Below, piece by piece: positions 1 through 7,160 of a stretch of 64,000 bases of DNA. The stretch comes from Sulfitobacter maritimus (GTDB lineage: Bacteria > Pseudomonadota > Alphaproteobacteria > Rhodobacterales > Rhodobacteraceae): contig NZ_JABVBB010000021.1 of NCBI RefSeq assembly GCF_013346665.1, forward strand, positions 620,001 through 684,000, in the 5' to 3' direction. The position numbers and the translations under genes were made by a program. Below the pieces are notes generated by a model, which had not been told where the DNA came from, made no database searches, and saw only the letters and a program-made list of their open reading frames with translations. Every line of letters starts with the position of its first letter. Within the stretch, counting starts at the first letter, position 1.

Positions 1-1275
1 CACCAAGACGATCAGCCCCAGCACAAAGAGTTTGATGAGCAAGAATGGCATCACCGCCGCATAGATCTGCGGCATACGGATTTCCGGCGGCGCCACCCCG
101 CGCATCACAAAGAGCAGCAGGCCGAACGGCGGGGTCAACAAGCCGATCTCCATTGTCAGCAGATAGACTACGCCCAGCACCAGCTCGTTGATCCCCATCG
201 CATTGGCGAGCGGGACGAAAACCGGCACCGTAACCATCAGCATTGAGACTTGATCGATGAAACAGCCCAGAAACAGCAGGATCGCGATCATCCCCAAAAG
301 CACCATCAGCGGTGTCGGATCAAAGCTGTTGATGGCGTTGATCAGCCCGTTGGTGGCCCCCGAAAAGCTCAGCACCTGCGCGAAGGTCTGGCTGGCGGCG
401 ATGATGAAGAGGATCATCACCGAGAGCTTTAGCGTTTCCATCAGCGCCTTGCCCAGCTTGGCCAAACTGAGCGAGCGGTATGCCGCGCCGATAATGACAG
501 CGGTAATACTGCCCAGGGCCGCACTTTCCGTCGGCGTGGCGATGCCCATGAGCAACGAGCCGATCACCACGGCAAAAAGCACCGACAGCGGCAGCACGTA
601 GATCGCAAAGGGTGTCCAGCGTTCGCGCAGCGACATTTCCTCATATACATCTGGCGGCGCGACCTTGGGGTCGAGCAAGCTGCGCCCGACCACATAGGCC
701 ACGAACAGCACCGCCAGTAGCAGCGCGGGCAGCACGCCTGCAATCAGCAGCCCAGCAATCGAGATACCCGCAAGCGAGCCCACCAGCACCGCCAGCGCCG
801 AAGGCGGGATCAGCATGGCGATGGCGCCGGAGGCCATGATTGGCCCCATGGCCATCGACGGGTGATAGCCACGCTTCAACATCCCCGGCAGCAGCGTCCC
901 GCCCAGCATTGCTGTATTGGCGATGGTCGAGCCGGACAGCGCCGCAAAGATCGTGCCGCCAAAGATCGTCACAACCGACATGCGCCCCGGAATACGGGTC
1001 ACCACGCGTTCAATCGCGTCAATAGCGCGATGCGCCACGCCGGTCTGAAACAGGATCTCCCCCATCAGAATAAACAACGGTATGGGTGCGAGCTGAAAAT
1101 TTGCCACCGACTGCGCCGAGTTGCGCGCCAATTGCAGGATGCCGCGCTCTCCGCCCAACACAAAATACGCTCCCACGGTGGTCACGACGATAAAGGCAAA
1201 GGCGACCGGCAGGCCGATCAGCAGCAATACCGCCAATCCGCCGAGCATTAGGGTCAGGATCAAGGCCCAATCCAT
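1..1275 (-). CDS. dctM: TRAP transporter large permease (DctM family), 3' end cut by window edge
   Basis: Large membrane subunit of a tripartite ATP-independent periplasmic transporter; it forms the ion-coupled translocation channel for an organic acid or similar solute. Read on the minus strand from ATG at 1275, the frame is open to the window edge for 425 codons, so only a few C-terminal residues are missing compared with the usual 425-435. Many hydrophobic helices are visible, with DctM-like stretches such as FGGTIFAALSGSTIANTAML and GIATPTESAALGS. It starts one base after the stop of the small permease, so the two are translationally linked. Substrate cannot be read from the sequence. Confidence 0.9.
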   Translation of the reverse strand, partial: MDWALILTLMLGGLAVLLLIGLPVAFAFIVVTTVGAYFVLGGERGILQLARNSAQSVANFQLAPIPLFILMGEILFQTGVAHRAIDAIERVVTRIPGRMSVVTIFGGTIFAALSGSTIANTAMLGGTLLPGMLKRGYHPSMAMGPIMASGAIAMLIPPSALAVLVGSLAGISIAGLLIAGVLPALLLAVLFVAYVVGRSLLDPKVAPPDVYEEMSLRERWTPFAIYVLPLSVLFAVVIGSLLMGIATPTESAALGSITAVIIGAAYRSLSLAKLGKALMETLKLSVMILFIIAASQTFAQVLSFSGATNGLINAINSFDPTPLMVLLGMIAILLFLGCFIDQVSMLMVTVPVFVPLANAMGINELVLGVVYLLTMEIGLLTPPFGLLLFVMRGVAPPEIRMPQIYAAVMPFLLIKLFVLGLIVLV

Positions 1276-1276
1276 G

Positions 1277-1771
1277 TCAAAGACCACTCAGGCTACGCTC
1301 AGCCGTTTCCGGATAGAGCAGACGTCGGATAAAAATGATCGTGCAGAGCGCAAGCGACAGCGGCACAAAGGCCAGCATCCACCATTCGGGGATCACAAAA
1401 GACGTGCGGATCATCGAGCCGCGTGCGGCAGAGGCCAGCACCGCTTGCAGGCCATACCACCCCAGCACACCAGAGGTGACCGCGCCGATGGCGCTGGTGA
1501 TGCGGGTCAGGATGCGCCCCGTCCGGCCCGCCAACGCACCGGTGATCAGGTCAACCTTCACATGCCCGCCAATCGACAGCACCCAAGGCGCGCCTAGAAA
1601 GGTGGCAATCATCAAGGCATATTGGATCGCGTCCAACGCGCCATAGACCACCGGCAGCCCCAAATTGCGCAGCAACACATTGATCGCGATAAACACCGCG
1701 ATCACCCCGAGGATACCGGCCGAAAAGACGGCCAGCCCCCGGAGTGTCCGGTCAAACATTGTTGAGATCAT
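1277..1771 (-). CDS. dctQ: TRAP transporter small permease (DctQ family)
   Basis: Small membrane subunit (164 aa) that pairs with DctM in a TRAP transporter. Four hydrophobic segments fit the DctQ fold, and the phrase LGAPWVLSIGGHVKVDLITG is the typical conserved centre of the family. The start at 1771 is used here; an in-frame ATG four codons later (1759) is also possible. It lies 7 bases downstream of dctP and 1 base upstream of dctM, giving the order dctP-dctQ-dctM on one transcript. Confidence 0.9.
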   Translation of the reverse strand: MISTMFDRTLRGLAVFSAGILGVIAVFIAINVLLRNLGLPVVYGALDAIQYALMIATFLGAPWVLSIGGHVKVDLITGALAGRTGRILTRITSAIGAVTSGVLGWYGLQAVLASAARGSMIRTSFVIPEWWMLAFVPLSLALCTIIFIRRLLYPETAERSLSGL

Positions 1772-1778
1772 TGGGCGA

Positions 1779-2750
1779 TCACTTGGTCATGCAAGCGCGC
1801 ATCTGCTGCGCAAGATCGGCATCAACCTCTTCAACCGCCGCCCAACCGGCATCACGTGCGGCATTGGTCCAAGTTTCGGCGTCGGCCTCACCAAAGGTGA
1901 TGGTTTCGATCCCGGCCTCCGCCTGCGCGGCATATTCTGCCTTGTTGCGCTCGGCGTTGTCGTTGTTGAGCTCTTCCATCCAAGCCGCGCCCTCTTCAAG
2001 CTTGGCCCGCTGCGCGTCCGTCAGCCCGTTCCATGTGTCGAGGTTTACCAAGAGGTTTACATCGACATTGTAAAAGCTCGGATCGACACGGTATTTCGTC
2101 TGCTCGTCCCAACCCAGATCCAGCACACCCTGCGAAGGCCAGCCATAGCCATCAATCGCCCCGCGCTCCAAGGCGCTATAGACTTCGCCCGGCGCGGTAC
2201 GCACGAGATTGGCGCCCAGTTGCGTGAACATCGCTTGGTAAACTGGCGTGGTGCGAATGGTCAGACCGCTCAGATCCGGCCCCTCGACTGGTTTGGTCAG
2301 ATAGAGATGATAGCCGATCCCATCGCCGCCATGGCCGAGGTATTTGACGTTCATCTGCTCTTGGTGAATGCGGTCCACCAGTTCGTAACAGCCATTCTCG
2401 CGCTGCTCCTGAATAGTATTTTTCGCCAGATGCAACGCGTCGCCCGTGGGCAGCAGGTTCGGGTAATAAGCGGTCGTGTTATTGGCGATGTCGACCACGC
2501 CCGACTGCACCGCATTGCCCAGTTCAAAAGGCGGCACGGCTTCCGGCCCGCCGACCAGATTGATCTGTACGACGCCTTTGCCATTGTCGTTGATCCATTC
2601 GACAAAGGATTCAAACTCGCGGCTAAAGGCGGTGCCGAGCGTAAAGGCCGACACGGCGCGCAGGGTGATTTCTTCGGCCTGCGCAGGGGCCGTCATGGCG
2701 ATGGTGCTTGCGGCAAAAAGCACCGCGCTGAGCGTGGTTGTTGTTTTCAT
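1779..2750 (-). CDS. dctP: TRAP transporter periplasmic solute-binding protein (DctP family)
   Basis: Periplasmic binding protein that captures the substrate for the TRAP permease. The start chosen is ATG at 2750, because it is preceded by the ribosome site GGGAGGAC and opens a clear Sec signal peptide (MKTTTTLSAVLFAASTIAMT, cleavage near AQA-EE). The open frame extends upstream to 2867 but that part looks non-coding. Mature protein of about 300 residues with family-typical segments LTIRTTPVYQAMFTQLGA and ALERGAIDGYGWPSQG. First gene of the operon. Substrate unknown: DctP proteins bind dicarboxylates, keto acids, sugars acids or ectoine. Confidence 0.92.
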   Translation of the reverse strand: MKTTTTLSAVLFAASTIAMTAPAQAEEITLRAVSAFTLGTAFSREFESFVEWINDNGKGVVQINLVGGPEAVPPFELGNAVQSGVVDIANNTTAYYPNLLPTGDALHLAKNTIQEQRENGCYELVDRIHQEQMNVKYLGHGGDGIGYHLYLTKPVEGPDLSGLTIRTTPVYQAMFTQLGANLVRTAPGEVYSALERGAIDGYGWPSQGVLDLGWDEQTKYRVDPSFYNVDVNLLVNLDTWNGLTDAQRAKLEEGAAWMEELNNDNAERNKAEYAAQAEAGIETITFGEADAETWTNAARDAGWAAVEEVDADLAQQMRACMTK

Positions 2751-2806
2751 AGTTTGTCCTCCCGGTTGATTGAAAAAGCGCACGATCTCCCCCCCCGGCG
2801 CTCTCG

Positions 2807-2820
2807 TATGCATATGCATA
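2807..2820. promoter_or_regulatory. Perfect 14-bp palindrome upstream of dctP, candidate operator
   Basis: TATGCATATGCATA is a perfect dyad 57 bases upstream of the dctP start, followed directly by an A/T-rich ATATGTATCTGCATG stretch in otherwise GC-rich DNA. TRAP operons are often controlled by GntR/FCD-type regulators that bind short palindromes. That this is such an operator is inference; no regulator gene is visible in the window. Confidence 0.35.
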
Positions 2821-2962
2821 ATATGTATCTGCATGTAATTGGTAGCGACAAGATTTCGTCCCGTCAATTTAAACTCTCGCCCCTCCCCGCGCGCCCTTCA
2901 CGCGCGGAACCCTGCGCAGATTGTCGCGGCATTAAGATAGTTTAATGACACCGCCCCCGTGA

Positions 2963-2977
2963 GAACATATATAGAAC
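2963..2977 (+). promoter_or_regulatory. LexA box (GAAC-N7-GAAC) of the radical SAM-udgX operon
   Basis: GAACATATATAGAAC matches the alphaproteobacterial SOS box GAAC-N7-GAAC exactly. It ends two bases before the ATG at 2980, so bound LexA would cover the transcription start or translation start region. No Shine-Dalgarno sequence fits between box and ATG, suggesting a leaderless or SD-independent start. SOS control is inferred from the exact match and from a second box at 6397 upstream of the mutasome. Confidence 0.8.
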
Positions 2978-2979
2978 GC

Positions 2980-4215
2980 ATGGCAAAACAGACACTCGAT
3001 CAAAAACTGGCGATTCTCAGCGATGCGGCGAAATACGACGCCTCCTGCGCCTCCTCTGGCTCGACTAAACGCGACTCGCGTGATGGCAAGGGGCTGGGCT
3101 CCAACGAAGGCAGCGGCATCTGCCACGCATACGCCCCCGACGGGCGGTGCATCAGCCTGCTGAAAATCCTGATGACCAATTTCTGCATTTACGATTGCAG
3201 CTATTGCATCAACCGCGTGTCTTCTAACGTGGACCGCGCGCGGTTCAGCGTGGATGAGGTGGTGAAGCTCACAATCGAATTCTACCGCCGCAATTATATC
3301 GAAGGGCTGTTTCTGTCCTCCGGCGTCATCCGCTCGCCCGATGCCACCATGTCGGACATGGTCCAGATCGCCCGCAAGCTGCGGCACGAGGAGAACTTTC
3401 GCGGCTATATCCACCTCAAGACCATCCCAGACGCCTCGCCTGAATTGATCGAAGAAGCCGGGCGTCTGGCGGACCGACTGTCGATCAATGTCGAACTGCC
3501 CACCGACAGCGCGGTGCAGCAATATGCGCCCGAGAAGAAGCCCGAACAGATCCGCCGCGCCATGGCGAATGTTCGGATGGTGAAGGACGCAGGCAAAGAG
3601 AAATCCTATACCGGCAAACGCCCGCCGCGTTTTGCCCCCGCGGGCCAGTCGACGCAGATGATCATCGGCGCGGATGGCTCGAACGATGCCACGGTACTGG
3701 GCCAATCGACGCGGCTTTATTCCAGCTACAAGCTCAAACGCGTCTATTACTCCGCCTTCTCGCCTATCCCCGACAGTTCCGCGAAACTGCCGTTGATCCG
3801 CCCCCCCCTGCAGCGCGAACACCGGCTCTATCAGGCCGACTGGCTGCTGCGGTTTTATGACTTTCAACTGGACGAGATCACCTCCGTCACCCGCGACGGC
3901 AATCTCGATCTGGAGGTCGACCCCAAGCTCGCTTGGGCGCTGGTGCACCGCGAACATTTTCCGCTCGACGTCAACCGCGCCAGCCGGGAAATGCTGTTGC
4001 GGGTGCCGGGCTTCGGCGTGAAAACCGTCAACCGCATCCTCGCCGCGCGGCGTCACCGCGCCCTGCGCTACGAAGACCTCACCCGCATGGGCGCGTCGAT
4101 GAAAAAGGCCCGCGCCTTTGTCACCGCCGGGGGCTGGACGCCCGGCGGCCTCACCGACAGCGCCGATCTGCGCGCGCGGTTCGCGCCGCCGCCCGAGCAG
4201 TTGACCCTGTTCTGA
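2980..4215 (+). CDS. Radical SAM protein of the putative DNA modification/repair family (TIGR03916-like)
   Basis: 411-residue member of a radical SAM family known to sit next to uracil-DNA glycosylase-like genes; its reaction has not been established to my knowledge. The 4Fe-4S/SAM motif CIYDCSYC gives cysteines 69, 73 and 76. A helix-hairpin-helix-like segment near residues 330-360 (REMLLRVPGFGVKTVNRIL) suggests DNA binding. ATG at 2980 is chosen over the in-frame ATG at 2959, because the protein then begins MAKQTLDQKL as in relatives and because the LexA box lies between the two ATGs. The stop overlaps the next gene by one base (TGATG). Likely role: SOS-induced processing of damaged bases, by analogy with spore photoproduct lyase; this is inference. 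Confidence 0.85.
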   Translation: MAKQTLDQKLAILSDAAKYDASCASSGSTKRDSRDGKGLGSNEGSGICHAYAPDGRCISLLKILMTNFCIYDCSYCINRVSSNVDRARFSVDEVVKLTIEFYRRNYIEGLFLSSGVIRSPDATMSDMVQIARKLRHEENFRGYIHLKTIPDASPELIEEAGRLADRLSINVELPTDSAVQQYAPEKKPEQIRRAMANVRMVKDAGKEKSYTGKRPPRFAPAGQSTQMIIGADGSNDATVLGQSTRLYSSYKLKRVYYSAFSPIPDSSAKLPLIRPPLQREHRLYQADWLLRFYDFQLDEITSVTRDGNLDLEVDPKLAWALVHREHFPLDVNRASREMLLRVPGFGVKTVNRILAARRHRALRYEDLTRMGASMKKARAFVTAGGWTPGGLTDSADLRARFAPPPEQLTLF

Positions 4216-5645
4216 TGCACCGCGTCTCCCTGCCCCCCATCGGCACCGCCAAGGCATGGCGCGAGGCCGCGCGCGGTTTTCTCGCCGCGGGCGTGCCGCC
4301 TGAGCAGATCCTATGGGGCGATCATTCCGCTGCCCCTGACCTCTTTGGCGGGGAAAGTGCTGCGCCTTCGGGTGGGAAAGTCTCGGTTCCGCGTAGTTTT
4401 ATCTCCATGGCCGAAACCGCCGTCTGGCACAGCGACCCCGAGCGTTTCGCCCGGCTCTACGCCTTCCTTTGGCGCGTGAAGGACGCGCCGCATCTGATGT
4501 CCGACCGCGGCGACGCCGACCTCGCCGTGTTGCGGGGGATGGAGAAGAACGTCCGTCGCTGCCAGCACAAGATGAAGGCCTTCGTCCGCTTCCGTGAGAT
4601 TGGCGACCCAAACGCCCCGCGCCGCAGCTTCGCCGCATGGTTCGAGCCTACGCATCACACGGTTGAGCCGACGGCGGATTTCTTTGTGCGGCGGTTTTCC
4701 GACATGGACTGGCGCATCCTGACGCCAGATGTCTCGGCGATCTTCGAGAATGGCAAACTCACCTTCCAAGAAGGCCACGCCAAGCCCGATCTGCCCGAGG
4801 ACGCGGGCGAACAGCTTTGGATCACCTACTTCCAGAACATCTTTAACCCCGCCCGCCTGATGGTGAAGGCGATGCAATCCGAGATGCCCAAGAAATACTG
4901 GAAGAACATGCCCGAGGCCGCCTTCATCCCCCAGATGATCGCCGAAGCCCCCGCCCGCGCCCGCGCCATGGCCGAGGCGGCGCCCACGCTGCCCCCGGTG
5001 CGGATGGACCGTGTGCAGGCGCAGCTTTCGGCCTTCTCATCCGCATGGGACGGCCCGATGGAGGAACTCCCCGTCGCGATCCGCGCCTGCACCCGATGCC
5101 CGCTTCATTGCCACGCCACGCAGGCCGTGCCGGGCGAAGGGCCCGCGCGCGCCGATCTGATGGTGGTCGGCGAACAGCCCGGCGATCAGGAAGACCTCGC
5201 GGGCCGCCCCTTCGTCGGCCCCGCCGGGCAGATGTTCGACCGGGTGGCTGCCGAGGCTGGCCTTGACCGCGAGGCGGCCTTCGTCACCAATGCCGTCAAA
5301 CACTTCAAATTCACCGCCCGCGGCAAACGCCGCATCCACCAGCGCCCCGAGACGCCGGAGATCGACCAATGCCGCTGGTGGATGAATGCCGAGGTGGCGC
5401 AGGTGCAGCCCAAGCTCATCCTCGCCATGGGTGCCACGGCGGCGCAGAGCCTCACCGGCAAGGGCGCGGGCATCCTCAAACGCCGCGGCACGATCGAGGC
5501 GGGGCCCGAGGGCATTCCGGTGTTGATCACCCTGCACCCCTCCTACCTCTTGCGCGTGCCCGATCCCCGCGTGCGCGAGGAGGCCGAGGCGCAGTTCCGC
5601 TCTGATCTTGCGATGGCCGCGCGGATGATGGCCGAGGCGGCTTAA
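4215..5645 (+). CDS. udgX: DUF4130 / UdgX-type uracil-DNA-binding fusion protein
   Basis: 476-residue two-domain protein. The N-terminal ~250 residues match DUF4130 (for example AFLWRVKDAPHLMSDRGDAD). The C-terminal ~200 residues are a family 4-like uracil-DNA glycosylase with GEQPGDQED at about residue 319 and HPSYLLR near 440. The insert KRRIHQRP at residues 371-378 is the UdgX signature. In Mycobacterium smegmatis UdgX the His of KRRIH forms a covalent bond to the uracil-excised site; H375 is the equivalent here. ATG at 4215 overlaps the stop of the radical SAM gene, so both proteins should be made together under LexA. The open frame extends upstream inside the radical SAM gene but that part is a shadow. 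Confidence 0.9.
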   Translation: MHRVSLPPIGTAKAWREAARGFLAAGVPPEQILWGDHSAAPDLFGGESAAPSGGKVSVPRSFISMAETAVWHSDPERFARLYAFLWRVKDAPHLMSDRGDADLAVLRGMEKNVRRCQHKMKAFVRFREIGDPNAPRRSFAAWFEPTHHTVEPTADFFVRRFSDMDWRILTPDVSAIFENGKLTFQEGHAKPDLPEDAGEQLWITYFQNIFNPARLMVKAMQSEMPKKYWKNMPEAAFIPQMIAEAPARARAMAEAAPTLPPVRMDRVQAQLSAFSSAWDGPMEELPVAIRACTRCPLHCHATQAVPGEGPARADLMVVGEQPGDQEDLAGRPFVGPAGQMFDRVAAEAGLDREAAFVTNAVKHFKFTARGKRRIHQRPETPEIDQCRWWMNAEVAQVQPKLILAMGATAAQSLTGKGAGILKRRGTIEAGPEGIPVLITLHPSYLLRVPDPRVREEAEAQFRSDLAMAARMMAEAA

Positions 5646-6280
5646 TCCTCGGGGTCGATGACCTGCAAAGCACCATCCGGCAAGGGACGTTGCAACGCGG
5701 GCAGATCGGCAGTCTCGGCGCTCAGCCAGGTCTGCACTTCGTCGGGCGTGGTCAGGATCACTGGCATGGCTTTGGGGTGGACGGCCCCGACCTCGGCGTT
5801 GGGTTCGGTGGTGAGAAAGCCATAGAGGTTATCGGTGGTCTCGCCGTCTTTCAGCTTTCGCACGGAGGTCCATTGCGTCCAAACGCCTGCGAAAAACCCC
5901 AGCGGGCGGTCCTCGCCAAGCGCGAACCAGATGGGGCGCGAACGCTCTCCGGGGCGGTTCAGCGGCTCGGAAAAGCTGGTGAAGGGCACCACGCAGCGAT
6001 GCGCAGGCCCCAGCCAGCGCCGCCAATGCGGTGAGGCGATGTTGCGGATGTTCGTGACGCCGCGGTCGGTCTTCTTGCCCTTGAGCGCGAAGGGCGGGGA
6101 CGGCATCCCCCACCGCATCATCTGCAGGATCGGGCCGCTGTCGCTGCTGCGCACCACCGGGGCCGGGTAATCGGGGTAGATGCCGGGCATGGGCGGCAGA
6201 TTGCCCGCCTGGTCGTCGATCCCGTCGAACCAGCCGCGGATCGCGTCTTGTCCCTTGGTGAGGGAGTAAAGATTGCACAT
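5642..6280 (-). CDS. SRAP (HMCES/YedK-type) abasic-site shielding protein
   Basis: 212-residue SOS response-associated peptidase family protein. Family members cross-link to abasic sites in single-stranded DNA through Cys2 exposed after Met removal, protecting the lesion. The start is ATG at 6280, giving MCNLY with Cys2; the longer open frame upstream to 6598 would bury this cysteine and is rejected. Further family residues are visible: the Glu in CVVPFTSFSEP and the His in VHPKAMPVIL. Its 3' end overlaps udgX by 4 bases, convergent. It is divergent from imuA, and the LexA box at 6397-6411 lies 117 bases upstream, so SOS control is plausible. Confidence 0.92.
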   Translation of the reverse strand: MCNLYSLTKGQDAIRGWFDGIDDQAGNLPPMPGIYPDYPAPVVRSSDSGPILQMMRWGMPSPPFALKGKKTDRGVTNIRNIASPHWRRWLGPAHRCVVPFTSFSEPLNRPGERSRPIWFALGEDRPLGFFAGVWTQWTSVRKLKDGETTDNLYGFLTTEPNAEVGAVHPKAMPVILTTPDEVQTWLSAETADLPALQRPLPDGALQVIDPED

Positions 6281-6396
6281 CGGTCGCCTCCTGTCGCAGC
6301 CCTTGGCCCAGTAGATGCGGTTTTTCCGCGCCCCGGCAAGGGCTTCGCGACGCCGCTCAAAATTTTGACAGCAGCGCAGTTCATCGTTTATGAATA

Positions 6397-6411
6397 GAAC
6401 AAAATGTGAAC
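6397..6411 (+). promoter_or_regulatory. LexA box (GAAC-N7-GAAC) between SRAP gene and imuA
   Basis: GAACAAAATGTGAAC is an exact alphaproteobacterial SOS box. It ends 14 bases before the imuA start at 6426 and also lies in the upstream region of the divergent SRAP gene. imuA-imuB-dnaE2 operons are known LexA targets in alphaproteobacteria; control of the SRAP gene by the same site is inference. Confidence 0.88.
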
Positions 6412-6425
6412 ATATGGAGTCGTGC

Positions 6426-7160
6426 ATGACAACCGATTCTACATATGGGCAGGTCCTTACCCTGCCGCGGCGACGGCCGTCGACACCCCCCGAACCGGGG
6501 GTTCTGGCCACGCATGCGCCGCTGACGGATGTCTTTCCGGGGGCCTTTGCCAGTGCTTCGGCGAGTGGCTTTGTGCTGTCGCTACTGCCGCGCGGCAAGG
6601 GGCCGGTGCTCTGGGTGCAGGACTTCCTGTCGCGGCGCGAGAACGGCGTGCCCTATACGCCCAGCCTTGCGGCTTTCGGGCTGGAGCAACCGGTGCTTCT
6701 GGTCACCGCCAGCCATGCCCGCGACGTGCTTTGGACGATGGAGGAAGGGGCGTCCTGCGCCGGTCTTTCCGCCGTGATCGGCGAGGTGCATGGCGGGCCG
6801 GAGGTGCTGGATTTCACTGCCACCAAGCGGTTGTCGCTCAGGGCCGAGGCCTCGGGCGTGCCGCTCTATCTCATTCGCAGCGGCGATCCGGGGGGCTTGA
6901 GTGCGGCGCGGATGCGTTGGCGCATCGCCTCCCTGCCCGCGCAGGCGCATCCCGACGATCCACAGGCACCGGGTGCGGCGCGGTGGGACCTCGAATTGTT
7001 CCGCGCCCGCGGCCATGCGCCCGGACGCTGGGTGGCCAGTCATGACCCCGACAAACGCCAAAGCCCCCGCGCCGCGGATCGTCTCCGTCTGGTTCCCTAT
7101 GCTGACGATGGAGCGGTGGCGTCGGGTGATCGCCCAATACCGCAGCGCTCCGGGGGATGA
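6426..7160 (+). CDS. imuA: ImuA, mutasome accessory protein
   Basis: RecA/SulA-like accessory protein of the ImuA-ImuB-DnaE2 translesion synthesis system. ATG at 6426 is chosen because GGAG sits 6 bases upstream and because it lies downstream of the LexA box. Residues 20-200 carry the family pattern (PGAFASASASGFVLSLLP, VLWVQDFLSRRENG, and a C-terminal ARWDLELFRARGHAPGRW). The conserved part ends near 7045, but the frame runs on for about 38 codons inside imuB before a stop, so the last stretch is probably an unconserved tail. Confidence 0.85.
   Translation: MTTDSTYGQVLTLPRRRPSTPPEPGVLATHAPLTDVFPGAFASASASGFVLSLLPRGKGPVLWVQDFLSRRENGVPYTPSLAAFGLEQPVLLVTASHARDVLWTMEEGASCAGLSAVIGEVHGGPEVLDFTATKRLSLRAEASGVPLYLIRSGDPGGLSAARMRWRIASLPAQAHPDDPQAPGAARWDLELFRARGHAPGRWVASHDPDKRQSPRAADRLRLVPYADDGAVASGDRPIPQRSGG

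Noticed and set aside
2932-4257. 441-codon minus-strand frame opposite the radical SAM gene
   Set aside because: Antisense, Gly/Arg/His-rich, no domain; the plus strand has the Cys motif and a matching LexA box.
6281-6598. N-terminal extension of the SRAP gene upstream of ATG 6280
   Set aside because: Would bury the catalytic Cys2 and cross the LexA box and the start of imuA.
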